Position numbers and translations under genes: made by a program. Shown here in pieces: positions 37,882 to 48,287 of a stretch of DNA of 64,000 nucleotides. Under the pieces are notes generated by a model that was given only the letters and a program-made list of their open reading frames with translations, did not search any database and was not told where the DNA came from. The DNA is taken from assembly GCA_940671915.1 (NCBI GenBank), contig CALNVZ010003426.1, forward strand, positions 31,108,229 through 31,172,228, in the 5' to 3' direction. Origin of the DNA: Paracentrotus lividus. Lineage: Eukaryota > Echinodermata > Echinoidea > Camarodonta > Echinidae. The stretch's first letter is position 1; each line of letters opens with the position of its first letter.

Positions 37882-38394
37882 GTAATACATTCTTCTTGAG
37901 TCTTTACTACTAAGATGCTGTAATTAATTTGATTAGTGTTTTCCCACAGGACATTAGTAGAGTGGCTACGAGTTGAACCTTGTTCCTTATGATTGATGGT
38001 TTCACTTTATACCTAGGTATGAGATAACAGGTGCCTTTTCGAGGTTAACATGACTACAGAATGGTTTAAAAAAACAGAAGACAAGAATTGTGGACAATGG
38101 TAGACTCTCAGCAGCATAAATACGTTGTTTGAGCTTCTTCCATTATCCAAATATGCTAATAAGTCTCCTCTATCTAGGATTCTGTTATCATAATCAACAC
38201 ATATTTCTTCTGAGTGGGAGACAATATGGGTGACCACTATAGACATGTGATCTTTATAGGAGTTGTCCTTTTGAATTCAAACCAGCTTGTACATGTACTT
38301 TTATTGTAAATATTACCTTTTCAGGAAATTTTCAAACCACAACACAAAGTAATTAGGAATACAAGTGTGACATTTTGAGAATGTTAGTTCAACA

Positions 38395-38835
38395 TCAAGA
38401 AAATGACATGTGCTGCAGCAAATTGCTAGGTATGCTAGGACTGTATGATCAGCTGTATTTGTAATTGAACATCTGTACATGCATTTGATTTACCACAAAT
38501 GTAAACTGATTATACGGTGCATATAAATAGCAAGATTGAACTTGAGCAAATTCATTTGTAATGTAAATTCAGACGCGTGCTATGCCAAATTTCTAGGGTA
38601 AACTGTACGTCATGTAGACTAAATACACTCAGCTGCATTTGCAATCAACTGTCTGTGCGTGCAAGTGGACCAAAATGAAGGCGGTGGGGAAATATGTGAA
38701 TGAACTTTCTAGGCTGCATTTCAAATGTCAATTTAGACAAGTGCTTCAGCAAATCACAAGATATGTTATGACTAAATACACTGAAGCTGTATTATCAATC
38801 CGGCTTATGTGCGTGCAAATGATTTAGTGTGAACG
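38395..38835. repeat. Diverged tandem array, ~165-base period
   Basis: Three related segments near 38410, 38576 and 38738 share the order: GTGCT..GCAAAT, then CTAAATACACT.AGCTG, then CTGT.CGTGCA. Copies are well diverged. Confidence 0.6.
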
Positions 38836-38930
38836 GATCATGTTGCTATAGATAGCTACAGACATGGAGTAACATGTAATCCTGCTGAGCAGCTGTCCAA
38901 GCTGTCTCCATTCTAATGTCTCTCTAGGCG

Positions 38931-39350
38931 CTGCTGCACTAGCTCGAGCTAAAAAAGAGCGTTTTAATTGGTTGATCAGGGAAAACACCTGAAAAAAGAA
39001 ACCGGTCCTGCATTACAAATGTAGCACAAGCTATTTTAAAATTTCTCATTAACAACCTGACCTGACCTGACCTTGAACAAACAAGCCCGATTTGTATTGC
39101 GCAAAGTGCTGGTAACTAACGCTAGCTTATACACGTACACAGGTGAATGATTTCGGATTTAGCTCGAGCTAGTGCAGCACCGCGCAAAAGAGCGTACCGA
39201 AACCGCAAACCAGCTCGAGTTTGAAAAAAAAATGCTTTAAAGATGACTCGGGCTTGAATTTCCTCCAAATTAGAGCGCTATTTGACCACAAAGGCAGATC
39301 TGCTCTGATCGAGCTAATTCATCGGATCACTAGCTCGAGCTAGTGCAGCA
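38931..39350. mobile_element. GCTGCACTAGCTCGAGCTA element, copy 1
   Basis: Inverted ends CTGCTGCACTAGCTCGAGCT and TAGCTCGAGCTAGTGCAGCA, with an extra internal copy of the right end at 39160-39180. The interior carries GAAACCGGTCCTGCA and CTTGAACAAACAAGCCCGAT, also present in the 61966 copy. No frame. Confidence 0.7.
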
Positions 39351-39368
39351 ATGTCTTCTCTCTCAAAC

Positions 39369-39680
39369 TCCATTCACACCATCAAATAATACTAGTAGCG
39401 TTTTCAAATCACACTACAGAGCGGTGCCTTGCTTTATTTTTCACTATTGTCTCTCTCTCTCTCAGACTACATTCACACCACCCAATAAGAGTGTTTTAGA
39501 ATAACGCTCCAGCCTCACTTCATTTCACACTTCCCAATATCTGTCAGACATTATTACACTAGCATTAGAGCTTATCAAAATAATATCTCATTCGGAACCT
39601 ATTCACACCATCCAATTAAAGCATATTAGATTAACAATCCAACGAGGTGCCTCGCTACATAGAGCTTCATTTGATATCAC
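39369..39680. repeat. Three diverged ATTCACACCA units
   Basis: Units near 39370, 39471 and 39600 start ATTCACACCA(T/C)C.AAT and share a downstream AGCG/CGCT..GGTGCCT(T/C)GCT block in two of the three copies. Confidence 0.5.
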
Positions 39681-39844
39681 ATTAAATGAGAGGAAGGGAT
39701 TTCAGAATCATTTGATGACTTTTTGATTTAATAATATTATTGCGTAATTTTGGTCTCCATGATCCCAAACTTTGGACCTCTCTAAGTGATTGTAAAACAG
39801 ACTTTAAAAAAAAAAAAAATTTTGTTTGATATTTTGGTTGAGGA

Positions 39845-39866
39845 GGGGGGGGGGGGGGGGGGGGGG
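39845..39866. repeat. Poly-G run of 22 bases
   Basis: Uninterrupted G tract; could form a G-quadruplex in the sense-strand transcript. Confidence 0.9.
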
Positions 39867-41254
39867 TAGTGGGGCAATCGAAAAAGGAACACCTGTGAAA
39901 AGAGCTTGTATACCTCTATATTAACTATAATTAGAGGGTGTTGAAGTGTGTTCTAACTTATTAAGTGCGAAGGGAGTTTGATATCTAACGATTGGACGAG
40001 ACAAGACTAGGAAAGAGAAAGTTTATGTTAATGACTCAGCTGCTTGCTTGGTGACCTTCTTTATCTCAGGGTTAAAACATTCATGTACACAGTGGGATAC
40101 CATGACCATACAAAATATGATTCATTAATATTTACAATATAATCATGACAAGTTTATCATAGTTCCACACTAGCTTTTTTTCCATACAAAGTTCAGATTT
40201 CAATTTTGGTTATCATTATAAAGCTCAAATTGTCAGGGACCATATGTTCAACAAAATCCTATTCATACATACATGTACTACACCACATGTATGTGTATTA
40301 TTGTGTTGAAGGTAAAAAATATAGTTCTAAAATAAGGCAAAATAGAGGTATACGAGGGATATTTATTCAAATCGGCCATGACAATTTATGTAATGTGATA
40401 CTATGATATCATCTAAAGCATGGAGGTGCAAGGTGTTTCAGAAGTACAAAGCATCATTTTTTTGCTTCTTCACAGCAAGAGTTAAAAAGCTTTCAGGTAC
40501 ATACATGTAATGAGTCCCTTTCCTAACCTATGTGAGACCTGTACATGTAGGTCATTTAACTTATTAGTAAATAAACCCTCAAGTGACCTTTTCCTGTTGT
40601 CCGACCCAAGCCGTCCTGTCCATCAAATGCACTTGTTTTCTTGGGATCAAGTCACTAGCAGCTCTATTACATTGGCAGGGTTCAGACACGAACAATGTAT
40701 TAATGCATCTTCACTATGAAAATGTTTGGCAACTCCTTTTGACTGTTTACAAACTCTATGACCCCATTAAAGTGTGGGTATATCAGATCCTATGCTCTTT
40801 GCAAAAGACATATTTGTATTGGAGCAGATAATAATCTCATAAGTGTAAAGAGAACTTTCTGCATGTTTATTCTGTCCAGATGAGTACAGTACATGTGTAC
40901 ATGTATGTAGATATTTATGGTGATTTCATGTGCTGAAATTAATTTTCTTGAGCAATATAAAGTACAATAAGATACGGATTTTAAGATGCAAATCAAAGTT
41001 TTAAATGGATATTGATTGGCAATATATGAATCTACATGTACCTGTGCCATTGCAGACCCTGATTAACCATACTTTGTATGTGATAGGCTGTGCAGGTAGT
41101 TACACCTGTGGTGATAATAGTGGAGCTTCGTGAGTCACAATGCAGATAAAATATGCATTGTGTTTGATGCCAAATTTTTATTTCGTATTATCCATCTATA
41201 TGTATATATTCCCCATCTGAAATCATAATCATACTCCCCCCCCCTCCTCCACAG

Positions 41255-41797
41255 CTCACATACGAGGGGAGCCCTTACCACCCCCTGTGGAATCACTCCC
41301 CTCCACCCCGCTCCCCGATGGACCAGACATCGATCCAAACAGTGCTCTAGGCTACAGCTACGTAACCAGCTCCACCTCCAACCCCTCCCTCCGTCCCCTC
41401 CCTGGTCTCGTCGCCCCAGGCTTCGAGGTCATCGATCACAACAACATTTACGACAACGTCTCGGAGGATCGTTCAGCACTGTATGCACGGCACTACCAAA
41501 CCCACGCTGAGCTACGCAGCTCATCACCAGAGGGGGTACTAAAGAGGACAGCGTCAAAGAAACCAAATCGGGCGTCGCCGGACCAGGATCTGTACATGAA
41601 TGTGAACTTGCCTTTAGCGAGGGTGATGCCTCCTAAGAAACCTCAAAGGAACTCGATAGGGATCTTGTTAGATCAGGCAGTGAATGGGAACAGTCCACAG
41701 ATGGAGAGGAAGGTTGATCAGCCGGTATCTTCAAGTCCATTGCATCTAGATGTGAAAGGACCTCATTCAAGACAGTCGAATACATTATCAAGTCAAG
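41255..41797 (+). CDS. ANKS1A: ANKS1-like exon: proline/serine-rich linker with paired tyrosine motifs
   Basis: The largest coding exon in the window (543 bases). The first two bases complete an Ala codon with the previous exon; it ends at a phase 1 donor (CAAG|GTATAG). The peptide begins AHIRGEPLPPPVESLPSTPL, much as human ANKS1A passes from its ankyrin cap into a KTPPPQPPL segment. It is predicted to be disordered, with no recognisable fold. Visible short motifs are IYDNV and LYMNV (YxN, the GRB2 SH2 consensus when phosphorylated), SPEGVLKRTASKKP (basophilic kinase / 14-3-3-like site) and MPPKKPQR (SH3-type proline motif). The reading runs past the donor for a few codons to a stop, so intron retention would truncate the protein before SAM/PTB. 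Confidence 0.9.
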
Positions 41798-43133
41798 GTA
41801 TAGTACAATAAAGCAATTCTTAGCAGGCCTTCGTGTCGTTTAAAAAAAAAAAAAGTAAACCCGTTGTCCCATGCTTGGTTTTGTTGGTAATTATTAAAAT
41901 AGACAAAACTTAGCAATTAAAACCAGATAGTAAAGTAAACATTTAAAATTCACATGACTTTGAAAGTTGAGAATAGATATTGGTGTAGATTAGATGTTAG
42001 GCTCATGAGAAAAAAAAATGAAACATCATAAAGATACTTGTAGATTATTACTTTGGAAAGTATTGGAAGGATGATGGGCTTGAAATTTATAATAATCACA
42101 TAATGTGAAAAAAATAGGATAAAAGGAGTGTCTTAACCCTCAAAAGACTGGGGGAGGGGGGGGGGGCCATCATGGCCCCCCCCTCGACATTTTCCACGAC
42201 CATTCCGCTGTGCGAAATTTTTTGATCGTGCAGTTTGCTGACTTTATACTTTCAAGTCTTGCGCATCTTTTGAAACCATTTTCGCGAAAATCGGTCATAC
42301 CGTTATGACGCTGCACGATTTTCAAAAATATCCGTCAGACCGAAAATGGCTCAAAAATTGTTATGCTTCAAAATGGTTCTTAAATAATTTTTGAGAAAAA
42401 AAAACAAAAAACAAAAGGTCGAAAAAACAAAGAAATACATTAAAGAAATTCATAAAACAATAAAATACATAAGAAATTAATTTTGATACTATAATTTTTT
42501 CCTAGTACAATCGTTTGGAATGCTATAAAGAATAATAATACTCAAAATTAGCATTCTAGGAGCTTTATTTTTTCAATTAGAGCAAAAAGTATAACTTTAT
42601 GCATAAATTAGCATAATTAATTAATATAAAATAAATCGATACTATTTCTCAAAAATTAACAATGCAGTCTTGTAGATTACATGACACACTACCATCATGC
42701 AAATTTTCGGCGGGGTCACGCGATCGGCGGCCGAGATCTTAGGGGGGCCATCATGCCCCCCCCCCCCCCCCCCCCCCCCCCAGCCTTGACAGCTACCAAA
42801 ACACCCCAGTCTTATGAGGGCTAAACCATACTGAAATTAATGTTGATATCTATTTCATTTTAATATATTTTTGTTCACCCTGGTTCATCAGATTTTTCTT
42901 GTTTTGCACTTTTGGGTAAAATTTCAATTGATCTGCTCATATACAAATTGTAACTCCTATTCAGTGTACTTTCTTTCATAATGAAACCTCTTTTTGAGGT
43001 TTGCCTTTTTTTTCTCTCTTTTCATTTTTCAAATAATTTTAACAGAGATCTTTCAGATGTTGCCGCTACATACATGTACATGTATTTTCAACTACTCCTA
43101 ACTGGCTGATTCATGATATTTTCCCTTCATCAG
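41798..43133 (+). other. ANKS1A: Intron carrying a 0.7 kb mobile element
   Basis: A 1.3 kb intron. More than half of it is the element at 42133-42826, the second copy of the 9504-10287 family. Confidence 0.75.
42133..42826. mobile_element. 0.69 kb MITE, copy 2
   Basis: Ends TTAACCCTCAAAAGACTGGGG-like on the left and the complement of TTTAGCCCTCATAAGACTGGGG-like on the right, with a 26-base C run at 42756-42781 inside the right end. It shares interior sequence with 9504-10287 in the same orientation. Confidence 0.75.
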
Positions 43134-43375
43134 ATTCAGACTGTCCTCCTCCGCTACCAGACAGGAATTACTATGACATGGACCAAGCAGGAGAATACAC
43201 ACAACTCAGACGGGATGCCTTACCACCCAAACAACAACATTCACCACAAAAGAAACCTGTACATCTACACCCACCACAGCATCCGTACCCATCCCTACAG
43301 CCACCACAGCAGCAACCTCTACAGCAAGTACAGACAGATCAGGAATACAGTACTGTCACTCCACCTCAAGACTAT
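43134..43375 (+). CDS. ANKS1A: ANKS1-like exon: Pro/Gln/His-rich linker
   Basis: 242-base exon; two bases complete an Asp codon and it ends in phase 0 (GACTAT|GTAAGC). It encodes DSDCPPPLPDRNYYDMDQAG, then EYTQL, a Pro/Gln/His-rich run (PPKQQHSPQKKP, HPPQHPYPSLQPPQQQPLQ) and EYSTVTPPQDY. The composition and tyrosine spacing (NYYDM, GEYTQL, EYSTV, QDY) suit an unstructured, phosphorylatable linker. The acceptor is CTTCATCAG at 43133. There is no close relative outside the family that I recognise; assignment rests on phase continuity with the flanking exons and the adaptor-like composition. Confidence 0.85.
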
Positions 43376-44069
43376 GTAAGCCCATAACTAAATTGTATGA
43401 GTTAAGAAATCTTTAAAAAAAATACAAAAGCTTGATGACTATGGCCTGGTATAGGGATTAGCAGCATGATTAATCCATCTACATGTCCTGAAGAAATGGG
43501 TGTTTAAGTCACTCGATTGACTTTGCACAGGAAACGGTTGATGCAAAGTTGATATGTGAGACAGTAAACAATGACTATAGGACACTGTAAACCATGGTGC
43601 ACCTCCTCTAATGTCCAAATCTTGGAGAGCATTGCAACTAGGATGAACTGGTGGCTGTAAATTAGAGGACTTTGCAATGTGCCAAGTCATGCCTGAACAT
43701 CCAAAGATTTGTGTATACAATGTATATGAAAAAAATGAGCAAAGAAATGGGATTCCATTTGGATGTGTAAATGGTGGACGCAAAAGAAGAAGACTGGTGT
43801 TCTTTGTCACATCCTACAATGTAAGTCCTGGGGGGCATTTCATCAAACGACTTGTCGGACATTTTATCCGACAAATTCGCTCTCAGCCAATCAGATTCAA
43901 GCATTTCAGTAGCTTATAACAGTTTGTCGTATAAAACATCCGACAAGTCTTTTCATGAAATGCCCCCCAGAGCTCAAAACATTACAGCTTGATACATTTA
44001 CTTTCAAAACATAGGTTGTTTTTCTCTCTGTTACTATCATCATATATTTGTATCATCCTTTTCTCACAG
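43376..44069 (+). other. ANKS1A: Intron carrying a small foldback MITE
   Basis: A 694-base phase 0 intron. It holds the 143-base foldback at 43828-43970 and a 30-base stretch at 43716-43748 that matches one end of the tRNA-derived element at 46551. Confidence 0.75.
43828..43970. mobile_element. CTGGGGGGCATTTCAT foldback MITE
   Basis: 143 bases. The left arm CTGGGGGGCATTTCAT then GACTTGTCGGA is mirrored at the right end (TCCGACAAGTC, then ATGAAATGCCCCCCAG). Nearly the whole element is a hairpin. Confidence 0.8.
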
Positions 44070-44267
44070 GACATCATGAATGAGGGTGTGAGTAACACTT
44101 CAACCGATACTAGTGATGATACACATAGCAGTGTGTATGAGACATTGTCTAATGCACAGAGTGGGATTGCTACACCTGATGTTCCCTACCCTCCCTATGA
44201 GATAGGCTCCAAGCCAGTTCACCCTCGGCCTCAAGTACAACGGCACATACATGAAGCAGATGATGAT
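44070..44267 (+). CDS. ANKS1A: ANKS1-like exon: Ser/Thr/Asp-rich linker with VYETL
   Basis: 198 bases, 66 codons, phase 0 at both ends. It encodes DIMNEGVSNTSTDTSDDTHS, then SVYETLSNAQSG and a proline-spaced stretch (DVPYPPYEIGSKPVHPRPQ) ending HIHEADDD. VYETLSNA resembles the YEALYNAI segment of the human ANKS1A linker, a weak but positional similarity. The acceptor is CTTTTCTCACAG at 44069 and the donor is GAT|GTAAGT, close to the ideal consensus. SVYETL fits the S/I/V/LxYxxL ITIM-like pattern, though in a cytoplasmic adaptor it would more simply be an SH2 docking site. Confidence 0.86.
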
Positions 44268-46308
44268 GTAAGTATAGGCATCTATTGTAATAATTTTTGC
44301 ACATTAATACTTCTTCTTTTCGGGTCACTACATTATATTACACCATATTACACCAGTCCAGTGTTGGACACCAGACTTTGCTCTGGGGTTAGACCCTTCC
44401 ATATCTCCAGGGGTACATGGTTCAATTAGGTGGGGGCGTACCAGCAGGTGTTCCATGGTCTGCTCTTCCGTACACTCACACAAAGTTTGTCCGTCCTCGT
44501 TGTATCCCCACTTTTCAATAAGGACCTTGCAGTGTCCTGTGCCTTTCCTAAGACGGTTAAGATATGACCGCATGGGACATGGCTCATTGTATCATGGGGC
44601 AGGGATTCCTTATGGGTTAGCCTGTGTGGCATTTCTTGGAGACCACAGGGTCAGCCTTCAATTGTGAGCAGAGCTATTGAGGGATACCATGGAATGGAGG
44701 AAACTATGTCTTGATTTCAGTCTCTTGTTGGCAGGATTGTGATTCTAATAGTAACGTTCTGTTCTTGTTACAGTGCATATCGCTTGACAATAGAAAGTAT
44801 CAATGTGCCTGTACTTCAACACATGTCATGTTATGATACCAAATACATGTATCTGAGTGTGTACTTCATTGCATATCACGTTCCAATTATAAGTACATGT
44901 TTCCATGTACGTTAACATACATCATGTTACAATAGAAAGTATCTATCCACTTCAAAGAGCTATTAATATTAAGTGTGTATTTCTTTGGTTTTTGGCTTGC
45001 ATGGGCAGCCTTTATATATCTCACAGTGCACTTGAGGATAAATCCTACCAAGTACCCACTTCATACATTTCATAGTGTCAGTTTTGCATCAAACTTGCTT
45101 ACAATTAAAACTAACCCTGCCTTTCTGGGTCATCACAATTTGGGGGATATTATGCAATATGAAACCTCAAGTATGAAATCTATACTTTTATTTATTGACG
45201 CATAACATAAAATGTACATTAATTTCAACTTGTATAATGGTCACAGTGACTCTAAACTATTCATGTTCCTAGAATTAAAAAGTGGACCATATTTCATAGT
45301 CCAACCACAAGCCAGGATTTTCAGATCACTGGTAGAAGGGATAAACACATGTTTAGAGTTAGGCTTTCATTTACTACATGTATGCCAAGCTACATTTCAC
45401 AGCTACATTTACATTCATGAGAAGTGATAGAAGAGAGAATAGAAACCAATACCCTGGCTATGAATCACTCTATCCAGGTCCCTCCTTACTAATCCATAGA
45501 CAAAAGAAGTTACCCATTATAGACTGGTAGCTAATCCTTGAATAGAAGGTCTTCTGCTGCATACTGTATTAATCTACATGAACAAAGCTTGTGGAAGAAG
45601 AAAGAGTATCAATATCAACACACACCGTTGTATTATAACCCATGTACACATGTATGAGAGTATACTGTAATGTAGACCTACACTACATATCATGGTCCCT
45701 ATGATTTATGTATGAAAAAGATAAAATTCAATACTCCACAGATGAAGCCATTCATGCATGTACACACATGTAGAGGAAGGTTAATGGGAAAATGGTTCCT
45801 GCCACAATTAGTAAATATGTCATTTTAGGACATGTATGCTGTGAGACCATTATTTTTTCTAAAATATTAATCTTCTTTATCACATCAGTTTTCCGTGAAA
45901 CATAATCTTTAATTAAAGGGAGACAATAATGAAAGGTATTTTGACCGATTACAGACAAATTTTGAAAGAAGCAAAATTTAAGGGAAACCAAACTAAGCAA
46001 TGCTTATTAAGATGTGGTCTTCATACACTGTACATGCATGAAAGTTCAATTGAAACTTTGTATAATGAGGTCCTTGGATCCAGAAAAATTTGTTAGATCG
46101 GGTATCTTGTTATGTCAGTGGTCAATGGACAATAAAATCCAAAATACAATTAGTTTCATTTTTACTGTAGAAATACATGTAGTTTTGAATAACATGGGTT
46201 TTGTTTTATCAAAACTGTTTATATTGAGTTCCCACTGTACTTGGTAAAGCAGGTTGACTATATTCAAATGAAATCCATTCATCATATATCTTTTTTGATC
46301 CTCCTCAG
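44268..46308 (+). other. ANKS1A: Intron carrying a LINE remnant
   Basis: A 2.0 kb phase 0 intron. A reverse-transcriptase-like remnant lies on the - strand at 44336-44573. From 44760 to 46308 there is only AT-rich sequence with TACATGTA words. Confidence 0.75.
44336..44573 (-). pseudogene. LINE reverse transcriptase C-terminal remnant
   Basis: Read on the - strand, it encodes MRSYLNRLRKGTGHCKVLIE, then KWGYNEDGQTLCECTEEQTM and EHLLVRP. This matches the end of many non-LTR retrotransposon polymerases: the pattern LNRxRTGxGRCxxxxxKWG followed by CxCxxxxQTMxHxxxxCP. A stop lies a few codons upstream in the same frame and the final Cys of the motif is Arg, so it is a decayed fragment. It lies antisense to ANKS1 in an intron. 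Confidence 0.65.
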
Positions 46309-46477
46309 AATGATCTGAATAGTACTGGCGATGGGGAGTATCAGCTCAATGATGATGAGGACATTGATGCTTATGAATTCCTGTCTGATGCTGTGACTGG
46401 GAAAGGACACCCAAAACCTAAACCAAGGATTACACCAACTAGTTCTTCCTCTTCCTCCGTGCCTTCTACTGATAGTG
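46309..46477 (+). CDS. ANKS1A: ANKS1-like exon: acidic and serine-rich linker
   Basis: 169 bases, 56 codons plus one base (phase 0 in, phase 1 out). It encodes NDLNSTGDGEYQLNDDEDID, then AYEFLSDAVTGKGHPKPKPR and a serine run (TSSSSSSVPSTDS). The acidic patch next to two tyrosines (GEYQL, AYEFL) and the PKPKPR proline/basic motif are the recognisable signals. The acceptor is GATCCTCCTCAG at 46308 and the donor is AGTG|GTAATA at 46477/46478. The phases fit the next exon exactly. Confidence 0.85.
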
Positions 46478-46550
46478 GTAATAATGACCTACGTGTTTAT
46501 CAATTGAGCATTCTGAGAATACATGTATTTATGATACAATGTATATTAGG

Positions 46551-46808
46551 AAAAAATGAGCAAAGAAACTGAATTTCCAATCTTCAGTTTATGCAATGTT
46601 CCAATAGCTTCTGACCACTTGAGCATTGAAGAGTTAAGAGGTTTCAGGGACGAATGCTATCCTGGGTTTGCCATAGCTCAGATGGTAGAGCGCCTGTCTA
46701 GCAATTAAGAGGTGTCAGGTTTTGAATCCCGGTGGCACCCCATTTTTTTTTTTTTTTTTTGCTCATTTTTTCATATATATTTGTGGTCAGTTTGCTTCAT
46801 TGTTCAAG
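46551..46808 (+). mobile_element. tRNA-derived element flanked by direct repeats
   Basis: Flanked by 23-base direct repeats (46528-46550 and 46809-46831, one mismatch; core ATACAATGTATATTAGG), as a target duplication would be. Inside, AAAAAATGAGCAAAG at the left is mirrored by TTTGCTCATTTTTTC at 46760-46774, and a tRNA-like head (46665-46740) is followed by a long T run. It is a SINE-like or composite insertion. Confidence 0.6.
46665..46740 (+). ncRNA. tRNA-like sequence (decayed)
   Basis: The A box TAGCTCAGATGG, the D-arm GCTC/GAGC and a B box GGTTTTGAATCC (one extra T against GGTTCGANTCC) are visible. The anticodon loop would read CTAGCAA, anticodon AGC (Ala). The T and anticodon stems are mispaired, so it is not a working tRNA; it may still supply an internal RNA polymerase III promoter. 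Confidence 0.55.
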
Positions 46809-47000
46809 TTTATAATACAATGTATATTAGGGTGTTTATGAGTGTTTATGATACAAAACCTCCAGGAGACAACAGAAAACTCAGAATTACACACACTAGA
46901 TCTTCCCCTTTATACTATAAAATACTTGTATGACTTGTCTAGTTCCTGATGTAATGTCTTCATTCACTTTTGATTAATCTCAGTTGTACGCAATGGATAA

Positions 47001-48092
47001 TAAACCCCTCCCAAAAAGTTCCGCAAATCGACTTTGGGCCATGATAACTTTTCAGGTATACTTTAGTTATTCCTGATAATCAGACTGTTGGAAAGATAAT
47101 TTATTCCCCCTTTTTATTGATATCATATTTGTAATGATTGTGTCATGCTTCAGTGCAAAGATTATTAGAATATGAAGAAAAGTAAAAAGTCAAATGTTGT
47201 AAAATGCACTTTTATTGATCACATTGAAGTTCCGCAACTCCAATTTAGACCCTGATAACTTTGGGGGTATTTTATTATTTTTATTGAATTTTATACCATT
47301 GTCACGCTCATTTATTCATATTTTTATTGATACCTATTGTCATGGTGAGGTCATGCCTGGGTCCACAGAACCCCTGAATACCACCTGAAGGCAAGGCAAA
47401 CTCAAAGATAATGTTCAGTTAAAATGTTCTGTAACACAACTGTGAACCTTGATACATTTTAATGTGGGCTTTAATCATTATCAAGTTTTGTAGCAGTGAA
47501 AAGTTTATTTATTCTTCTTTTTCTTGATAGCCTATTTGCAATGGTAACATCATATTTGAATGCATTTAATTCATGAATATAATGCAAAGTAAAAAGCGAA
47601 AAGTTGCGAAATGCATTGTTATTGCTCAAATTCATTATCTCGCCATAGACAATAATAGGCGTAATAGGCATTCAATTTGCATCATTTGACATCTGACTTG
47701 TCCTAACATTCAGGTGTTCTGTACATACATGTACAAGAACAATACTATTGTTACAAGTAGGGTATCATTGAAAAGAAGAATAAATGAACTTGACAATGGT
47801 ATAGAATTCAATAAAAATGATAAAATACCCCTAAAGTTAACAGGGCCTAAAGTCGAGTTTTGGAATTCAATTTGCTCAATAAAACTGCATTTTGCAGCAT
47901 TTGACTTTTTACTTTTCTCCATATTCTGACATTCTGTGCATTGAAGCATGACACAATCATTACAAATTTGATATCAATAAAAAGGGGAATAAATTATCTT
48001 TCCAATAGTCTGATTATCAGGAATAGTTAAAGCATTCCTGAAAAGTTATCATGGCCCAAAGTCGATTTGCGGAACTTTTTGGGAGGGGTTTA
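47001..48092. mobile_element. 1.1 kb foldback with repeated arms
   Basis: The ends TAAACCCCTCCC and GGGAGGGGTTTA are inverted. Arms of about 340 bases (47001-47340, 47755-48092) match well (GTTCCGCAAATCGACTTTGG and complement). Within the arms and loop a unit carrying TTTATTGATA..CATATTTG..AATG and GTAAAAAG recurs about every 210-280 bases, giving the same design as the 22529-26302 element. It ends 195 bases before the 48288 exon. Confidence 0.75.
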
Positions 48093-48287
48093 TATTAAGA
48101 AGATTATTAAATCAATCAACATTGACAGAGGGTATTCCATCGTTTAGAGTGGTCATCCTGTAAATATTTGAAAGTGTGATAACAAATTTACAGTTCTCAC
48201 AGTATTTTAGGGGAAAAAATTGTCATGTTGTTAATATCTGTTACTTTTGCTTTCATATTTACTTCTTGTTCTTGTTCTGTATTCCAG

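Larger units (their letters stand above)
37882..41254 (+). other. ANKS1A: Intron between ankyrin cap and linker
   Basis: A 3.4 kb phase 1 intron. It holds a diverged tandem array (38395-38835), the CTCGAG-ended element (38931-39350), three diverged copies of an ATTCACACCA-starting unit (39369-39680) and a 22-base G run at 39845-39866. Nothing coding is supported. Confidence 0.75.
46478..48287 (+). other. ANKS1A: Intron carrying a tRNA-derived element and a foldback
   Basis: A 1.8 kb phase 1 intron. Two insertions, 46551-46808 and 47001-48092, make up most of its length. Confidence 0.75.

Noticed and set aside
41287-41811. Stand-alone 174-codon gene
   Set aside because: The frame has no ATG start here and is the body of an internal ANKS1 exon with a good acceptor and donor; the last codons are intron.
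43439-43810. 123-codon - strand open frame in an ANKS1 intron
   Set aside because: No recognisable motif; it overlaps repeat-like sequence (43716-43748).
46665-46740. Functional tRNA-Ala gene
   Set aside because: The B box has an extra base and the T and anticodon stems are mispaired; it is better read as the head of a tRNA-derived element.
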